A stretch of 64,000 nt of DNA. Origin: Blastomussa wellsi (taxonomy: Eukaryota; Cnidaria; Anthozoa; Scleractinia; Plerogyridae). Location of the stretch: the NCBI GenBank assembly GCA_947652115.1, contig OX393561.1, positions 42,253,926 through 42,317,925 of the forward strand, written 5' to 3'. Positions 1 to 11,151 of this stretch are shown one piece after another. A program made the translations under genes and the position numbers. Positions within the stretch are counted from its first letter, which is position 1. Each line of letters starts with the position of its first letter. The notes under the pieces are model-generated. The model did no database searches. It saw only the letters and a program-made list of their open reading frames with translations, and was not told where the DNA came from.

Positions 1-181
1 GCATCTGTTTCCGAGAAAACACAGCAGCAGTAGGTAGGCTGCTGATGTTCTGATAAGTAGCTTCGATCATCTTTGCCAGTGATAGCCCAAATAAATCAAT
101 ACAACTGCGAAAAAAGTTCGACAAAATCGAAATCTAGAAACACACACATGAGATCGACTCTATCTGTGCCACGCCGCCAGG

Positions 182-1281
182 CACAGGCAGCCCAAGCTCA
201 CGTTGTGATCAGGATCATATTGCATAATAGCTGTCATGGCAAAAATATAAGAGTTTGTATGGGAATATTTTACAACACCTTTTAGCAAACCGAAATACTG
301 CCAACTCTTCAATAAAATTGCCTTACCTTACTTTCACTGTGTTTTTCTTCTTGTCTGAACCCTTATTTTGCCAATTCTTGGCCATTTAGGCGAGTTATCG
401 CTTTCTGGGTTCCCCACGACAAAGAAAAGAACAAGGCTGCACACTCCAGTTCGGAACGTCCGACGAGCCAAGCGAAAAATCCCAGCTTAAAATGGTCAAA
501 CGGCCTCAAATCCATCGCGAATTCCAAGAAGAGATGTTCTAGGTTCAGTTTAACTCAACAACAACTCAGTCCAGGCTCTGTCATCGATGCCAAACGGCCG
601 TTTGCTTTCAAAAATCCAAGGTAAAAAGATCTCCATTGTGCCTGTACGCGCTCGTCACGACACACGACCGTTAAAAAACTCCTTGGTAACCCCGCCTCGA
701 TAATCGTCCTGAGGGGACCAGGGGAGTAACACAAAACTTGTTGAGAGCAATTGACGGTGTGGTACTTCGGTGAGGTATAGTTTGTTAATGAGGCGGGGTT
801 ACCAAGGAGTTTTTTAACGGTCGTGTGTCGTGACGAGCGTGTACAGGCACAATGGAGAGCTTTACCTTGGATTTTTGAAAGCAAACGGCTGCTTGGCATC
901 GATGACAGAGCCTGGACTGAGTTGTTGTTGAGTTAAACTGAACCTAGAACATTTCTTCTTGGAATTCGCGATGGATTTGAGGCCGTTTGACCATTTTAAG
1001 CTGGGATTTTTCGCTTGGCTCGTCGGGCGTTCCGAACTGGAGTGTGCAGCCTTGTTCTTTTCTTTGTAGTGGGGAACCCAGAAAGCGATAACTCGCCTAA
1101 ATGGCCAAGAATCGGCAAAATAAGCGTTCAGACAAGAAGAAAAACACAGTGAAAGTAAGGTAAGGCAATTTTATTTAAGATTTGGCAGTATTTCGGTTTG
1201 CTAAAAGGTGTTGTAAAATATTCCCATACAAACTCTTATATTTTGTGATCCTGATCACAACATGAGCTTGGGCTGCCTGTG
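182..1281. mobile_element. Long foldback (inverted-repeat) element
   Basis: The segment from about 182 to 699 returns as an imperfect reverse complement at about 789 to 1281, leaving a ~90-bp spacer. Matching landmarks are GGTAACCCCGCCTC near 686 against GAGGCGGGGTTACC near 789, and CAGGCAGCCCAAGCTCA near 184 against TGAGCTTGGGCTGCCTG near 1263. Arms of about 500 bp with small indels and no convincing gene fit a foldback or non-autonomous DNA transposon. The open frame across 555-899 is a by-product of the palindrome. I found no clear target-site duplication. The superfamily is unknown. Confidence 0.8.
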
Positions 1282-2950
1282 GTCCAAGATGGCGCCCAAA
1301 CCCTGAAACATCTAGCTTGGCATCGTGAATACACGCGCGAGACGTCCCACGGGACTGACACGATTAGAAGGCGTTCTTCGAACGCAATAAATTAGACGAA
1401 TTATGCAAATTCATTACAAGTGGAATAGAAGTACGAATCAACGTGAATATTTTGCAATGATGTATTATTAATTCTTTGCTGCGCGTATATTCACACATTT
1501 TGATTAGAAATTTTAATTAATGACGCGATTTTATACATCCATGCGCACTTTAGATCACCTTCATTTTCAAATTTAGCAACCGTCTTTCAGTACACTAGTT
1601 TGCTCCTAGAGCTTGTCACTGAATCTCTGGACAACTTTAAATCTGGCTCTTCCCGTAAGTAACGTTCACCGATCTTCCGCCAACTTCAGGTGAACCGCTC
1701 CTCTTACAACGAGTTTTGCTTGGACACTGAGCAAGAACTCAGTTTTCACGATGAACAAGCTTGCTCTACAAAGTTATTCACTTGTTATGCATCTGAAACT
1801 TTGCTTGGCAGGTAAGCGGGATATTTGAGCTTGTGGTTCTCAGAATTATTTTAAAGCAACTCTCTCTAACTCCTGTGTCGTAGCCGACAAACGTTCGTGA
1901 AGAATTATCCAAGAATTATATACATTCAGTTTGCCATATTTTTCAGAAGATTCTGGATGCAAGACTGACAAAGGCAATGCAATTATACCAAGTTAAAGCA
2001 TGTGGGCACAAATTAAAGAGGACTGATTACAACGGAAAACGCACGTCTTAAGGAGGTAACTTCAGTTAATTGTATAGCCATAAAACACTTACATTTAGAA
2101 TTTAGAATCCGATTATTTTGTGAACATTACTTTTACGAGGCTAAACTTTAAAGTAAAGCGCTACCTGACTAGATAAAGCGCCAGCAAACACTCGATCATC
2201 TTTTAGCTATACATCAATATTCAGACGGTATTGATTTGGTATTTGGTGAAAATCTTGAATTCGATGGAACCGGAAGATGAGTTTCAGGTCACACACTTGG
2301 CCTTTGAGTTCTCGGAATAGTCAAATTAAGAATAATTTGGATAGGCGCGACACCAGACCGAAAACAAAACCGTGAGAAAATGTTTATATCGCATTTTTTT
2401 TCTTTGCAATTTTATTTTCTAACTTTGAGTAATTGTTCGTCATACTATTAGTCCTGACTTGAGAAATGTTTCAAACAGTACAGATGGATACATGGCAAAA
2501 GAAAGACCAGAAAAATTAAGAAAACCTTCGAGTGGCATGGCATTCGAGTTGCAGTTTTTCATGCGTCAGATGTGGAACTAAATCCTGACATCATCCCGAT
2601 TCAGTGCATGAGCTGCTCACTCAGCTCACGGTAAGTAGCAACTCGTTCAAGTAAAAATTAAATCCTATAGCGCATACACTCTTTTTAAAAGAACGGCTAA
2701 TTTTGGAGCTGAGGCTGAACGTTCTTATATTTTTTGCGATTTGAGGCTGAATTCGTTCTTAAGATGTTACATGGTATAGTATTTCAAAATTACTGCGGAC
2801 GCGACCAGCAGTGCTTCTCATTTTAATATACAGTGAGCAAAATAAAAGTGTTCTTAATAGAGTCTCAGCCTGGGGAATATTCTTAATACATTCTTAAAAC
2901 TTTGGTTAATTTCAGCCTCAACTTCTTATAAAAAAAGATTCTTATAAAAA
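1282..2950. other. Gene-free stretch with splice-like signals
   Basis: No long reading frame or recognisable domain is present. Several strings look like exon borders on the plus strand: a donor after ...TTGGCAG at about 1811, an acceptor TTTTTCAG at about 1947, a donor after ...TTAAGGAG at about 2056 and a donor after ...GCTCACG at about 2631. They could mark a short or non-coding transcript, but the joined reading frame would be very short. This is inference only. Confidence 0.3.
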
Positions 2951-3340
2951 GAGTGTATATTTTCCCGTGAAAGGAGTGAAATGATGCGAATTAGATGAAA
3001 TGATTATTCATTAATGAGAGAACTGATCCTCGCAGTAAATTTAAAATTTGAGCGTTTGGAAATTAAATTCAGGTTTCCGATGGGGTTCGAACCCACGCCG
3101 TTGCCTTCGTGATACCGGGGCGACGAGAAGTTTTCATTTGACCAAACTAGGAACAAGTTCAGTTCATATTTTCAAGTTTCCGCAAAAGGAGAAAAATTAA
3201 CTAACGTGAATTGTATGAAATGATTCATATGAAAACTGTGGATGTCATTGGAGATTAAAACAAGCCTGAAAAATATAGGGCTCCTACGGGATTCGAGCCC
3301 ATTACCCACGCGAAAGAGGTGCGATTCTCAAATAAAATAA
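2951..3340 (-). mobile_element. tRNA-derived SINE copies (antisense), two partial units
   Basis: Two stretches, about 2990-3135 and 3215-3335, read on the minus strand as a tRNA-like head with a B-box such as GGGTTCGAACCC (near 3090) followed by a tail. The ATGAAATGATT and GCAGTAAATTT-type tail words resemble the better SINE at 43033-43185. The units abut the tandem array that begins near 3340, which makes them a plausible source of its tRNA-like sequence. Both copies are degenerate, and no target duplications were found. Confidence 0.6.
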
Positions 3341-4148
3341 TCAGGGCTCCTTCGGGCTTAGAACACGTGAGCTCCCCAACACAAGTGCAATGCACTAAGG
3401 ATACGATACTCTAAGATCGACGAGAAAAAATCAGAGCTCCAACGGGATTCAAACCCGTGACTCCGCGTTAGCGGTTCGATGCTCTGACAACGGGAAACCA
3501 ATTCAAAGCTCCGACGGGATTCAAACCCGCGTCTCCTCGATATATTGGGATACGATACTATAAGATCGAGGAAAAAAAATCAGAGATCCAACGGAATTGA
3601 AACTGCTTTAAGATCGGCGAGAAAACGCAGAGTTCCAACGGAAGTCAAACCGCGACTAATCAATCAATCAGCGAGAAAAATCAGAGTTCCAACGGGATTC
3701 AAACCCGTGACTCCGCTTTAGCGGTTCCATGCTCTAACAACGGCAAAGGAATTCAGAGCTCCGACGGGATTCAAACCCGTATCTCTTCGATATATAGGGA
3801 TACAATGCTCTATAAAGATCGACGAGAAAGATCAAGAGCTCCAACGGAATTCAAACCGCTCTAAGATCAGCGAGAAAAATCGGTCAGAGTTCCAACGGGA
3901 TTCAAACCCGTGACTCCGCGTTAGCGATTCCATGCTGCTGACAATGGCAAAACAAATCAGAGCTCCGACGGGATTCAAAACCGTGTCTCCTCGATAGATA
4001 GGGAAACGATGCTCTACAAAGATCGACGAGAAAAATCAGAGCTCAAACGGGATTCAAACCCGTGACTTCGCGTTAGCGGTTCGATTTTCTGACAACAGCA
4101 AAACAGTACAGAGCTCCGACGGGATTCAAACCCGTCTCTTCTCGATAT

Positions 4149-4371
4149 GAGCCCCTCCCAGGGGGGGGGGGGGTGCATGTTCCCAAGATCCCTTAACCTT
4201 TTTGGATTTTATCCCTTGTTCCCCATTACTAAAACCCCTTGTTCCCAAAAATGATCCCAACAATCTAGTCAAGAGTTCCCCTGTTCCCTGAAAATAATTT
4301 GAAAATATCCCCTGTTCCCTGAAAATAAATGCTACAGTTCCCGTGTTCCCTAAAACCCCTGGGAGGGGCTC
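4149..4371. mobile_element. MITE inside the tRNA-like array, 6-bp TSD
   Basis: The ends GAGCCCCTCCCAGGGG and CCCCTGGGAGGGGCTC are inverted copies, and CGATAT flanks both sides (4143-4148 and 4372-4377). Removing the element restores a normal array unit (CTCGATATGTAGG), so it inserted after the array formed. The interior has tandem TTCCC-rich words (CCCTGTTCCCTGAAAATAA twice) and a long G run just inside the left end. No protein is encoded. Confidence 0.85.
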
Positions 4372-5899
4372 CGATATGTAGGCATACAATGCTCTATTCG
4401 GTATTCAAAAGCATCTTAGATCGGCGAGAAAAGTCAGAGTTCCAACGGGATTCAAACCCGTCACTTCGCGTTTATAGCGGTTCGATGCTTTAACAACGGA
4501 AAACCAATTCAGAGTTCCAAAGGGATTCAAACCCGTGACTCCGCGTTAGCGGTTCCATGCTCTGACAATGGCAAAACAAATCAGAGCTCCGACGGGATTC
4601 AAAGCCGTGTCTCCTCGATCGATAGGGAAACGATGCTCTACAAAGATCGACGAGAAAAATCAGAGCTCAAACGGGATTCAAACCCGTGACTTCGCGTTAG
4701 CGGTTCGATTCTCTGACAACAGCAAAACAGTACAGAGCTCCGGACGGGAATCAAACCCGTCTCTTCTCGATATGTAGGCATACAATGCTCTATAAAAGAA
4801 AAATGAAGGTTCCAACGGGTTTCAAACCCGTGTCTCCTCGATATATAGGGAGACAATGCTCCATAAAGATCGACGGCGGAGAAAATCGGAGCTCAAACGG
4901 TATTCAAAAGCATCTTAGATCGGCGAGAAAAGTCAGAGTTCCAACGGGATTCAAACCCGTGACTTCGCGTTTATAGCGGTTCGATGCTTTAACAACGGAA
5001 AACCAATTCAGAGTTCCAACGGGATTCCAACCCGTGTCTCCTCGACATATAGGGATAAAATGCTCTATAAAGATCGACGAGAAAATCGGAGCTGAAACGG
5101 TATTCAAACCCATCTAAGATCTGCGACAAAAAGCACAGTTCCAACGGGATTCAAACCCGTTACTCCGCGTCAAGCGGTTCGATGCTCTGACAGCGTCAAA
5201 ACAATTCAAAGCTCCGACGGGATTCCAACCCGTGTCTCCTCGGTTTATACTTATTATAGGGATACAATGCTCTATAAAGATCGACGAGAAAAATCGGAGC
5301 TCAGACGGTATTCAAACCCATCTAAGATCTGCGAGAAAAATCAGAGTTCCAACGGGATTCAAACCCGTAACTCCGCGTCAAGCGGTTCGATGCTCTGACA
5401 ACGTCAAAGCAATTCCGAGCTGCGACGGCATTCAAACCCGTGTCTCCTCGATATATACTTATTATAGGGATACAATGCTCTATAAAGATCGACGAGAAAA
5501 ATCGGAGCTCAGACGGTATTCAAACCCATCTAAGATCTGCGAGTAAAATCACAGTTTCAACGGGATTCAAACCCTTGACTCCGCGTTAGCGGTTCGACGC
5601 TCGGACAACGGCAAAACAATTCAGAGCTCCGACGGGATTCAAACCCGTGTCTCCTCGATATATTGGGATACGATACTCCAAGATCGACGAGAAAAATAAG
5701 AGCTCCAACGGAATTCAAACCGCTCTAAGATCGGCGAGAAAACTTAGCATTCCAACGGGATCGTTCAAACCCGTGACTCCGCGTCAAGCGGTTCGATGCT
5801 CTGACAACTTCAAACAATTCAGAGCTCCAACGGGATTCAAACCCGTGTCTCCTCGATATATAGGGATACGATGCTCTAAGATCGACGAGAAAAATCAAT

Positions 5900-6290
5900 T
5901 TGAAGTTACATTAATGTAATTCCATGCTGGGTGGAAGGTTTCGTGCGTTCCACTTGGTGCTTGTCTACTTGCACGCTCCCGAGGTACGGTTGCAGCACTG
6001 TTGGGGCTAGGGACTATGCACCTGAATTGGAAACCCACCCTTTCTGCTATTGCACGTTGGTATCATGAGTACCATACGAGTCAACTCAGGAAATCATGTG
6101 ATCTGAGAGGCAGAGAGGACTGGTTCTTGTTCCTCATGAGGTGGTACTTCCCTCAGAACGCTTTCAGGCTCTAACCCCCAGAGGACTGCCTGTATTCAAG
6201 TGGGGATTACACATTCCGAGCCGACTAATGAAAATCAAAGAATCCTGAAAAAAAAAAACAAGGCTTCCAAAATAATTCGCACCCGTAACC
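5900..6290. other. Non-array insert of unknown origin within the array
   Basis: About 390 bp between two array blocks shows no B-box unit. It includes a 10-A run near 6249. No long frame, terminal inverted repeat or target duplication is evident. The array resumes at about 6330. It could be an old insertion or a piece of pre-array sequence. Confidence 0.5.
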
Positions 6291-7265
6291 TCCACGAAAG
6301 TGGTGCAATTGTCTAAAATGGGCCAGAAAAATCAGAGTTCCAACGGGATTCAAACCCGTGACTCCACGTTAGCGGTTCCATGCTCTGACGACGGAGAACG
6401 AATTCAGAGCTCCGACGGGATTCAAACCCGTGTCTCCTCGATATATAGGGATACAATGCTCTACAAAGATCGACGAGAAAAATCGAAGCTCAAACGGTAT
6501 TCAAACCCATCTAAGATCGGCGAGACAAATCAGAGCTCCGACGGGATTCAAACCCGTGTCTCCTCGATATATAAGGATACAATGCTCTATAATGATCGAC
6601 GAGAAAAATCGGAGCTCAAACGGTATTCAAAGCCATCTAATTTCGGGCAAAAAAACCAGAGCTCCAACGGGATTCAAACCCGTGACTTCGCGATAGCGGT
6701 TCGATGCTCTGACAACGGCAAACCAATTCAGAGCTCCGACTGGATTCAAACCCGTGTCTCCTCGATATATAGGGATACAATGCTCTATAATGATCGACGA
6801 GAAAAATCGGAGCTTAAACGGTATTCAAAGCCATCTAGTTTCGGGCAAAAAAAACAGAGCTCCAACGGGATTCAAACCCGTGACTTCGCGATAGCGGTTC
6901 GATGCTCTGCCAAACGGCAAAACAATTCAGAGCTCAGACGTGATTTAAAACTGTCTCTCCTTGATATATAATGTACGATGCCGTAATGTCGGCAAGAAAA
7001 ATCAGAGCTCCATCGGGATTCAAACCCGTGTCTCCGCCCTAGCGGTTCGATGCTCTGTACAACGGCAAAACAATTCAGAGCTCCGACGGGATTCAAACCC
7101 GTGTCCCCTCGATAGATAGGCTAACGATGCTCTAAGATCGACGAGAAACTGAATCACAGCTCCAACGCGATAGCTCGACGAGAAATACAGATCTCCAACG
7201 TGAATCAAACCCGTGACTCTGCATTAGCGGTGCATAGCTCCAACGGGATTCAAACCCGTGCCTTC

Positions 7266-7983
7266 CCGGTAACGTTTGCAAAGAAGCGTTCAAAAAAATT
7301 CAAATTCCAGTCTGTTTAAGCTAAGCATTCAACGTATACTGGTTGCTGCGATGATCACTCACTTGTTGATATGTAGATCCTCAGTTCAAACATATGAAAT
7401 TTCATGTATTCACAATATTCTCCAATATGCGCCATTAGGGATATCGTCTTGAAACCTTTTCATTTTTGAAAACAAAAATTAACAATCAACATTTACAGAT
7501 ATTCCTTATTTTATTTCAACAATTATTCCATGCAGCCGTGATTTCCGGAACTGAGAACATCATGCATTATAAGCAATCTCATATCCCATGAGCGCTTGTA
7601 GAATATTTTTTTGTTACTAATGTATCAGTTATGATTCACATTAGACAGGAAGAAGACCGCGCGCGGTGTGAACGTCTCAACCCTCCTACGTGGGGGGGGG
7701 GGGGGAGGAGTGGAGAATAAGTGAAAAATGAGGATGCAGGCTAAAGGTGACTCAATCAATCAACTTTATTTAAAACACGGTAAATGGCTCAGAAAGATGG
7801 TTTGTATATACTGCCGCGGGTAACGATTGGCTGTAAGACTGACATGGTTATGTAAGATTGTGTTGGGACATGGTAGGTTAGAGGGCGAAATCTATAATAC
7901 TGCGAAGAAATGGACATGTATAAATTCACTCTAGCTGAAAGTCAATTGAAAGGCAGGTCCGTTTTTATGGTTATGTATTTCTA
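7266..7983. other. Gene-free stretch with retroposon-tail-like sequence
   Basis: No gene is visible. A G run lies near 7691-7703. At about 7751-7790 the minus strand reads as a LINE-like 3' tail (TTTAAATAAAGTTGATTGATTGA), suggesting the end of an old non-LTR element. Confidence 0.35.
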
Positions 7984-8400
7984 AGTAATGTCATGTAAAA
8001 CTATAAGGCAATATATGTATTATAGGTGAGGCCATGTATGACTTATGTATGATTCTTTAAGCTTGTGTAGGTCCATGTATGCATGGTTATACATTTTTAT
8101 CTGTAAGACCATGTAAGGCTATAGGGCAATATGTATTACTGTAGGTAAGGCCACTTATGACTCTGTAGCGTATGTAGGTCCATGTATGGTTAAGTATTTC
8201 TATGTAAGACCATGTAAGGCTACAGGGCAATAGGTATTACCGTAGCCGGGTAAGGCCATTTATGACTCTGTAAAGTATGTAGATCCATGTATGACGATAA
8301 GACGATGGTGTATGGCTATGCATAACAAAGTAATACCATGTATGGCTATAGGGCAATATTTATCACCGTAGGCATGGTAATATATTTCACTGTTATGTTC
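7984..8400. repeat. Degenerate minisatellite, ~100-130 bp period
   Basis: Four units each begin with a form of GTAAGACCATGTAAGGCTATAGGGCAAT, at about 7984, 8102, 8203 and 8331, followed by a TATGTAGGTCCATGTATGG-like half. Spacing between units is about 118, 101 and 128 bp. Units have diverged by substitutions and small indels. No coding function is apparent. Confidence 0.7.
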
Positions 8401-8956
8401 GGCTTTGTGTTCATGTACCACTGTAAGGTTATGGTTAGCATGTAGGTCTATGTTTGGTACAGTGATTGTTTGATCCTTGCCTTCCAAATGTTTCATTTTC
8501 TCTTTCTTTCTATTTTCGTTCTCATTTGTTTTTATGATGACTGGAGAAATGAACGAACTCGCTCAGGAACACATCTTTCAAAGCTTTGGACATATTCAGC
8601 AGCATCTATACGTAGATTGTCAAAATATCCTCGCAAGTTCGGAAATTGCCAGAACCATCTTCGGAAATTCGGGCACTCTGAAGACAGAAATTCAATGCAT
8701 TTGTTCTCAGAAAAAGTTGCTCTGCCTATGGTCACTGCGGAAATGGCGCCCAAAACTTTGTGCACCTTAGCCTCGTGTAGGTGTTTATAAACAAATTATA
8801 TTTTTCATGAATGTGAGGCTTAGGATGTATAAGTATGACGTCATTAAAGCGACAAAGGAGTAACGCCCTTGTAACGCTCCAAACCGGACAACACGTTAGT
8901 TCATAAGAAATAGGCTGAGAAAAATCAGTGAGCTGCGTGGCACTTGTACTAATACT

Positions 8957-9081
8957 CAGAAAATTGCTAGTCAATGTTTTCCCTAAGGAACAAAAAGTGC
9001 CATATTTAACTGTAGAGGCCAACTACAGTTAAATATGGCACTTTCTGTTCCTTAGGGAAAACATTGACTAGCAGTTTTCTG
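8957..9081. mobile_element. Short hairpin MITE-like inverted repeat
   Basis: Arms of 59 bases at 8957-9015 and 9023-9081 are almost perfect reverse complements (words such as TTCCCTAAGGAAC and CAGTTAAATATGGCAC) around a 7-base loop. It probably represents a palindromic non-autonomous element. No target duplication was identified. Confidence 0.7.
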
Positions 9082-10341
9082 TACGTTGGTTCATAGTTAG
9101 TTTGATTCGAATCCTTTAAACCATGTCCAAACGCATTGTGGGACTGGCAAGGTGTCACATGCTTAAGGTTCTACTTCGGGTGTTTCGTGATCTTTGGTCT
9201 TTCGGAAGCTTCCGAATATTAGTCGCTATATCATTTTCGGAAATTTCCCTATAAACACGTTCAAGGTTCTACTTTCGTTGTTCCTCCATTTCCGGTCTTT
9301 CGCGGTAACCTTGAAATCAGTCGTCGTATCATTTTCGGACATTTCGACAGTTTCGGTAAACGAGTCTATTCAATGTATCTAATTAACAAAGCTATTTCTA
9401 CCTGAAAATGAAAATCTCAGACTCAAAGGACAGTGCAGAATGCAACACCAAACGTGATTCCTAGCCTTTTCTTGACAGCGGTAACACGATACTTTTGTTT
9501 ATTTGTAATATGATACTTAATTTTTTCTTCGAAATGTTGTAGCATGATACTTTGTTTTCCGCATCGCTGATTTTCAACACAAAGCGTCATATTTTGTGAT
9601 TAATAAAAACACGCACCGAAGTATTTTATCGAAAGACAATAAGCGGATCAAATGGAAAAAATGTATCTTTCGAAAGGGTTTTTAAAACGTAGTACAGTTA
9701 ATACATTGTTCTCTGGTTGCTACGAAATTTATGCCGAAAATCCTGGTGAAAGATTTTGCATTTTTAATTACGAACGGTTCGTGAAATATTTACCAGAGCT
9801 GGTACGTCCGCGATGAAAGCTGTTTCTCCGGAATTACTATACCCTGCGTTCTTGAGTATGTGGCCTTCTTTACTTCAAATTCTTAAATGCCGTATGGCAT
9901 CTACTATGCTGAAGCAAAGTCTCTGGTCATGTCTAATCACTCAGCTCTACTGATTTCAAACAACTCCTGTTAGGCTTCTTCGCAAGCCGCGGAGCCGTGG
10001 TCCGTGGAGATTTTCCCTTTCTGGATAAATTCACTTTTTCCCCAAGATGGTTTAATACAGCTCCTCCAATAAATTTCTGTTTTGTGCTGGCTTTCAGTTC
10101 TTTTGCGAGTTGTTTCCTTGCGTCATGCAGCAATTGAAGGAAGATACAAATAAAATCGAGGGCTTTGAAGTCTTATTTTAATAAGATGGCTCAAAGAGGA
10201 GCTATCTAAGAGATGGATACTTACTACATTGGCCATAAATAAATCAATTTATCAACTCCCCTTTAATACACTGAACGGAGAAATGCAATAATTATAGAGG
10301 ATGGGTTGTAAAAGCGTATTTTATTAAAATGTCACAATCCT
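9082..10341. other. Intergenic stretch downstream of FITM2
   Basis: Nothing is recognisable apart from the FITM2 poly(A) signal near 10320. A 66-codon minus-strand frame at 9933-10133 lacks an ATG at its head and a clear splice acceptor, so it is not called. Confidence 0.5.
10320..10325 (-). terminator. Poly(A) signal AATAAA for FITM2
   Basis: The minus strand carries AATAAA about 17 bases past the FITM2 stop codon, in the expected place for the 3' end of a short UTR. This is a sequence match only. Confidence 0.55.
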
Positions 10342-11151
10342 TCAGGCGGCCAAAGGTATCCATGGGCGACCAGGCGACCGCTCATTCTCGAACCAAATCG
10401 CATAAGTGATATACCAGGTGAACAGGGCTACCAAAGTGCCAAGGACTTTCTGATAAACAGTGTGAAAGTACACAGTGGTACAGACTAGCATGAACTCCCA
10501 TAGGACCAACAACAAGCTTATACAGGTGAAAAGCAAGTCTGTCAGAAGGCTGATGCGATCGAACAAAATTGTTCCTCGTTGGTTTCTCTGGGCAGTTGAC
10601 CACCATCTTTTAACTTGGATTTCTTCACTGATGATCAGAGCGCTGTAGGTCAGAAGAAAAGCGTGTCCCGATATGTCAAAACCGTCCCAGTGAAATCCCT
10701 GGAGGTGGCAACTTCGCTTCGAAGAAAGAGTCTCTTCTCCTTCACACTGGCCGGTCAACTCCTCGATGTAAACAAACAGGTTAACCCAGAAATACCATCC
10801 AAACGTACCCACGGCCATTCTGCTCAAATGTTTCAGCATCGCGGTTGGATTAAAAGAAGTGTACACGGAGGACGTTAGAGAAATAAAGGGAATCAAAAGG
10901 CCAAGCGTCCATCCCCAGCCAAGCTTAACGAAGAACACGTTGAAAACGTTCCTCTTGTTCGAGAGATAAGACTGCGGCAGCGGAAGAAACTCGTGGATAA
11001 ATGATCCTGCCAGTACAACCAGCCAGTAAATAGCCGCCTTAGATGATGGTGGTATTAGCACCCAGTCGTAAACCGCTTCCATGCAGAGACGCGAAGAAGT
11101 TCTCGACTTCTTTACAACCTGTTCGGCGGACGCCATGTTGCTTTTTGTCAT
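10342..11151 (-). CDS. FITM2: Fat storage-inducing transmembrane protein 2 (FIT family)
   Basis: This single-exon frame encodes 269 residues, close to the usual length of vertebrate FITM2. FIT proteins sit in the ER membrane, act as acyl-CoA diphosphatases and are needed for lipid-droplet budding and triglyceride storage. The family signature GFDISGHAFLLTYS lies at about residues 157-170, containing the first conserved histidine (H163). The second conserved histidine lies in VYFHTVYQKVLG (H230). About six hydrophobic segments are visible, the first near residues 40-58 and the last near 234-253. The ATG at 11151 gives the full frame; a second Met six codons in is also possible. Vertebrate FITM2 has an intron that is absent here. 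Poly(A) signal follows closely. Confidence in the family is high; choice between FITM1 and FITM2 rests on convention for invertebrates. Confidence 0.92.
   Translation of the reverse strand: MTKSNMASAEQVVKKSRTSSRLCMEAVYDWVLIPPSSKAAIYWLVVLAGSFIHEFLPLPQSYLSNKRNVFNVFFVKLGWGWTLGLLIPFISLTSSVYTSFNPTAMLKHLSRMAVGTFGWYFWVNLFVYIEELTGQCEGEETLSSKRSCHLQGFHWDGFDISGHAFLLTYSALIISEEIQVKRWWSTAQRNQRGTILFDRISLLTDLLFTCISLLLVLWEFMLVCTTVYFHTVYQKVLGTLVALFTWYITYAIWFENERSPGRPWIPLAA

Larger units (their letters stand above)
3340..7265 (-). repeat. Tandem array of tRNA-like units, ~47 B-box motifs
   Basis: Read on the minus strand, units repeatedly carry an internal pol III B-box-like T-arm (ACGGGTTTGAATCCCGT), a D-arm-like GAGCA and an anticodon-arm-like stem. 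Three unit types alternate. One (~75 bp) has CCGCTAACGCGG. One (~79 bp) has CCTATATATCGAGG and a spacer with CTCGTCGATCTT. One is shorter (~48 bp), with ATACCGTTTGAGC and only a T-arm. In the best stretches (5200-5560 and 6330-6930) the order repeats at about 200 bp. I counted roughly 47 T-arm motifs by eye. The units lack a full acceptor stem and constant anticodon loop, so they are not ordinary tRNA genes. Repeated peptides in the open frames across the array are artefacts. Confidence 0.85.

Noticed and set aside
555..899. 114-codon minus-strand frame
   Set aside because: It lies across both arms of the foldback element and is a by-product of the palindrome.
4568..7096. Open frames with repeated peptides (SSNGIQTRD, RVSSIYRDTMLY) across the array
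   Set aside because: They arise because tandem units happen to lack stops in some frames; the same peptides appear on both strands and follow the DNA repeat exactly. No start context or domain supports a protein.
3340..7265. Cluster of true tRNA genes
   Set aside because: Only the T-arm is well kept. The acceptor stem, anticodon loop length and A-box are not consistent with functional tRNAs.
3340..7265. CRISPR array
   Set aside because: The genome is eukaryotic, the repeats are long and imperfect, and the intervals are repeats themselves rather than unique spacers.
8470..8790. Overlapping plus- and minus-strand frames of ~80-106 codons
   Set aside because: No recognisable domain, no splice context, and three overlapping frames of like length suggest chance.
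9933..10133. 66-codon minus-strand frame downstream of FITM2
   Set aside because: Its first codon is TTG, no acceptor or partner exon is visible, and no family is recognised.
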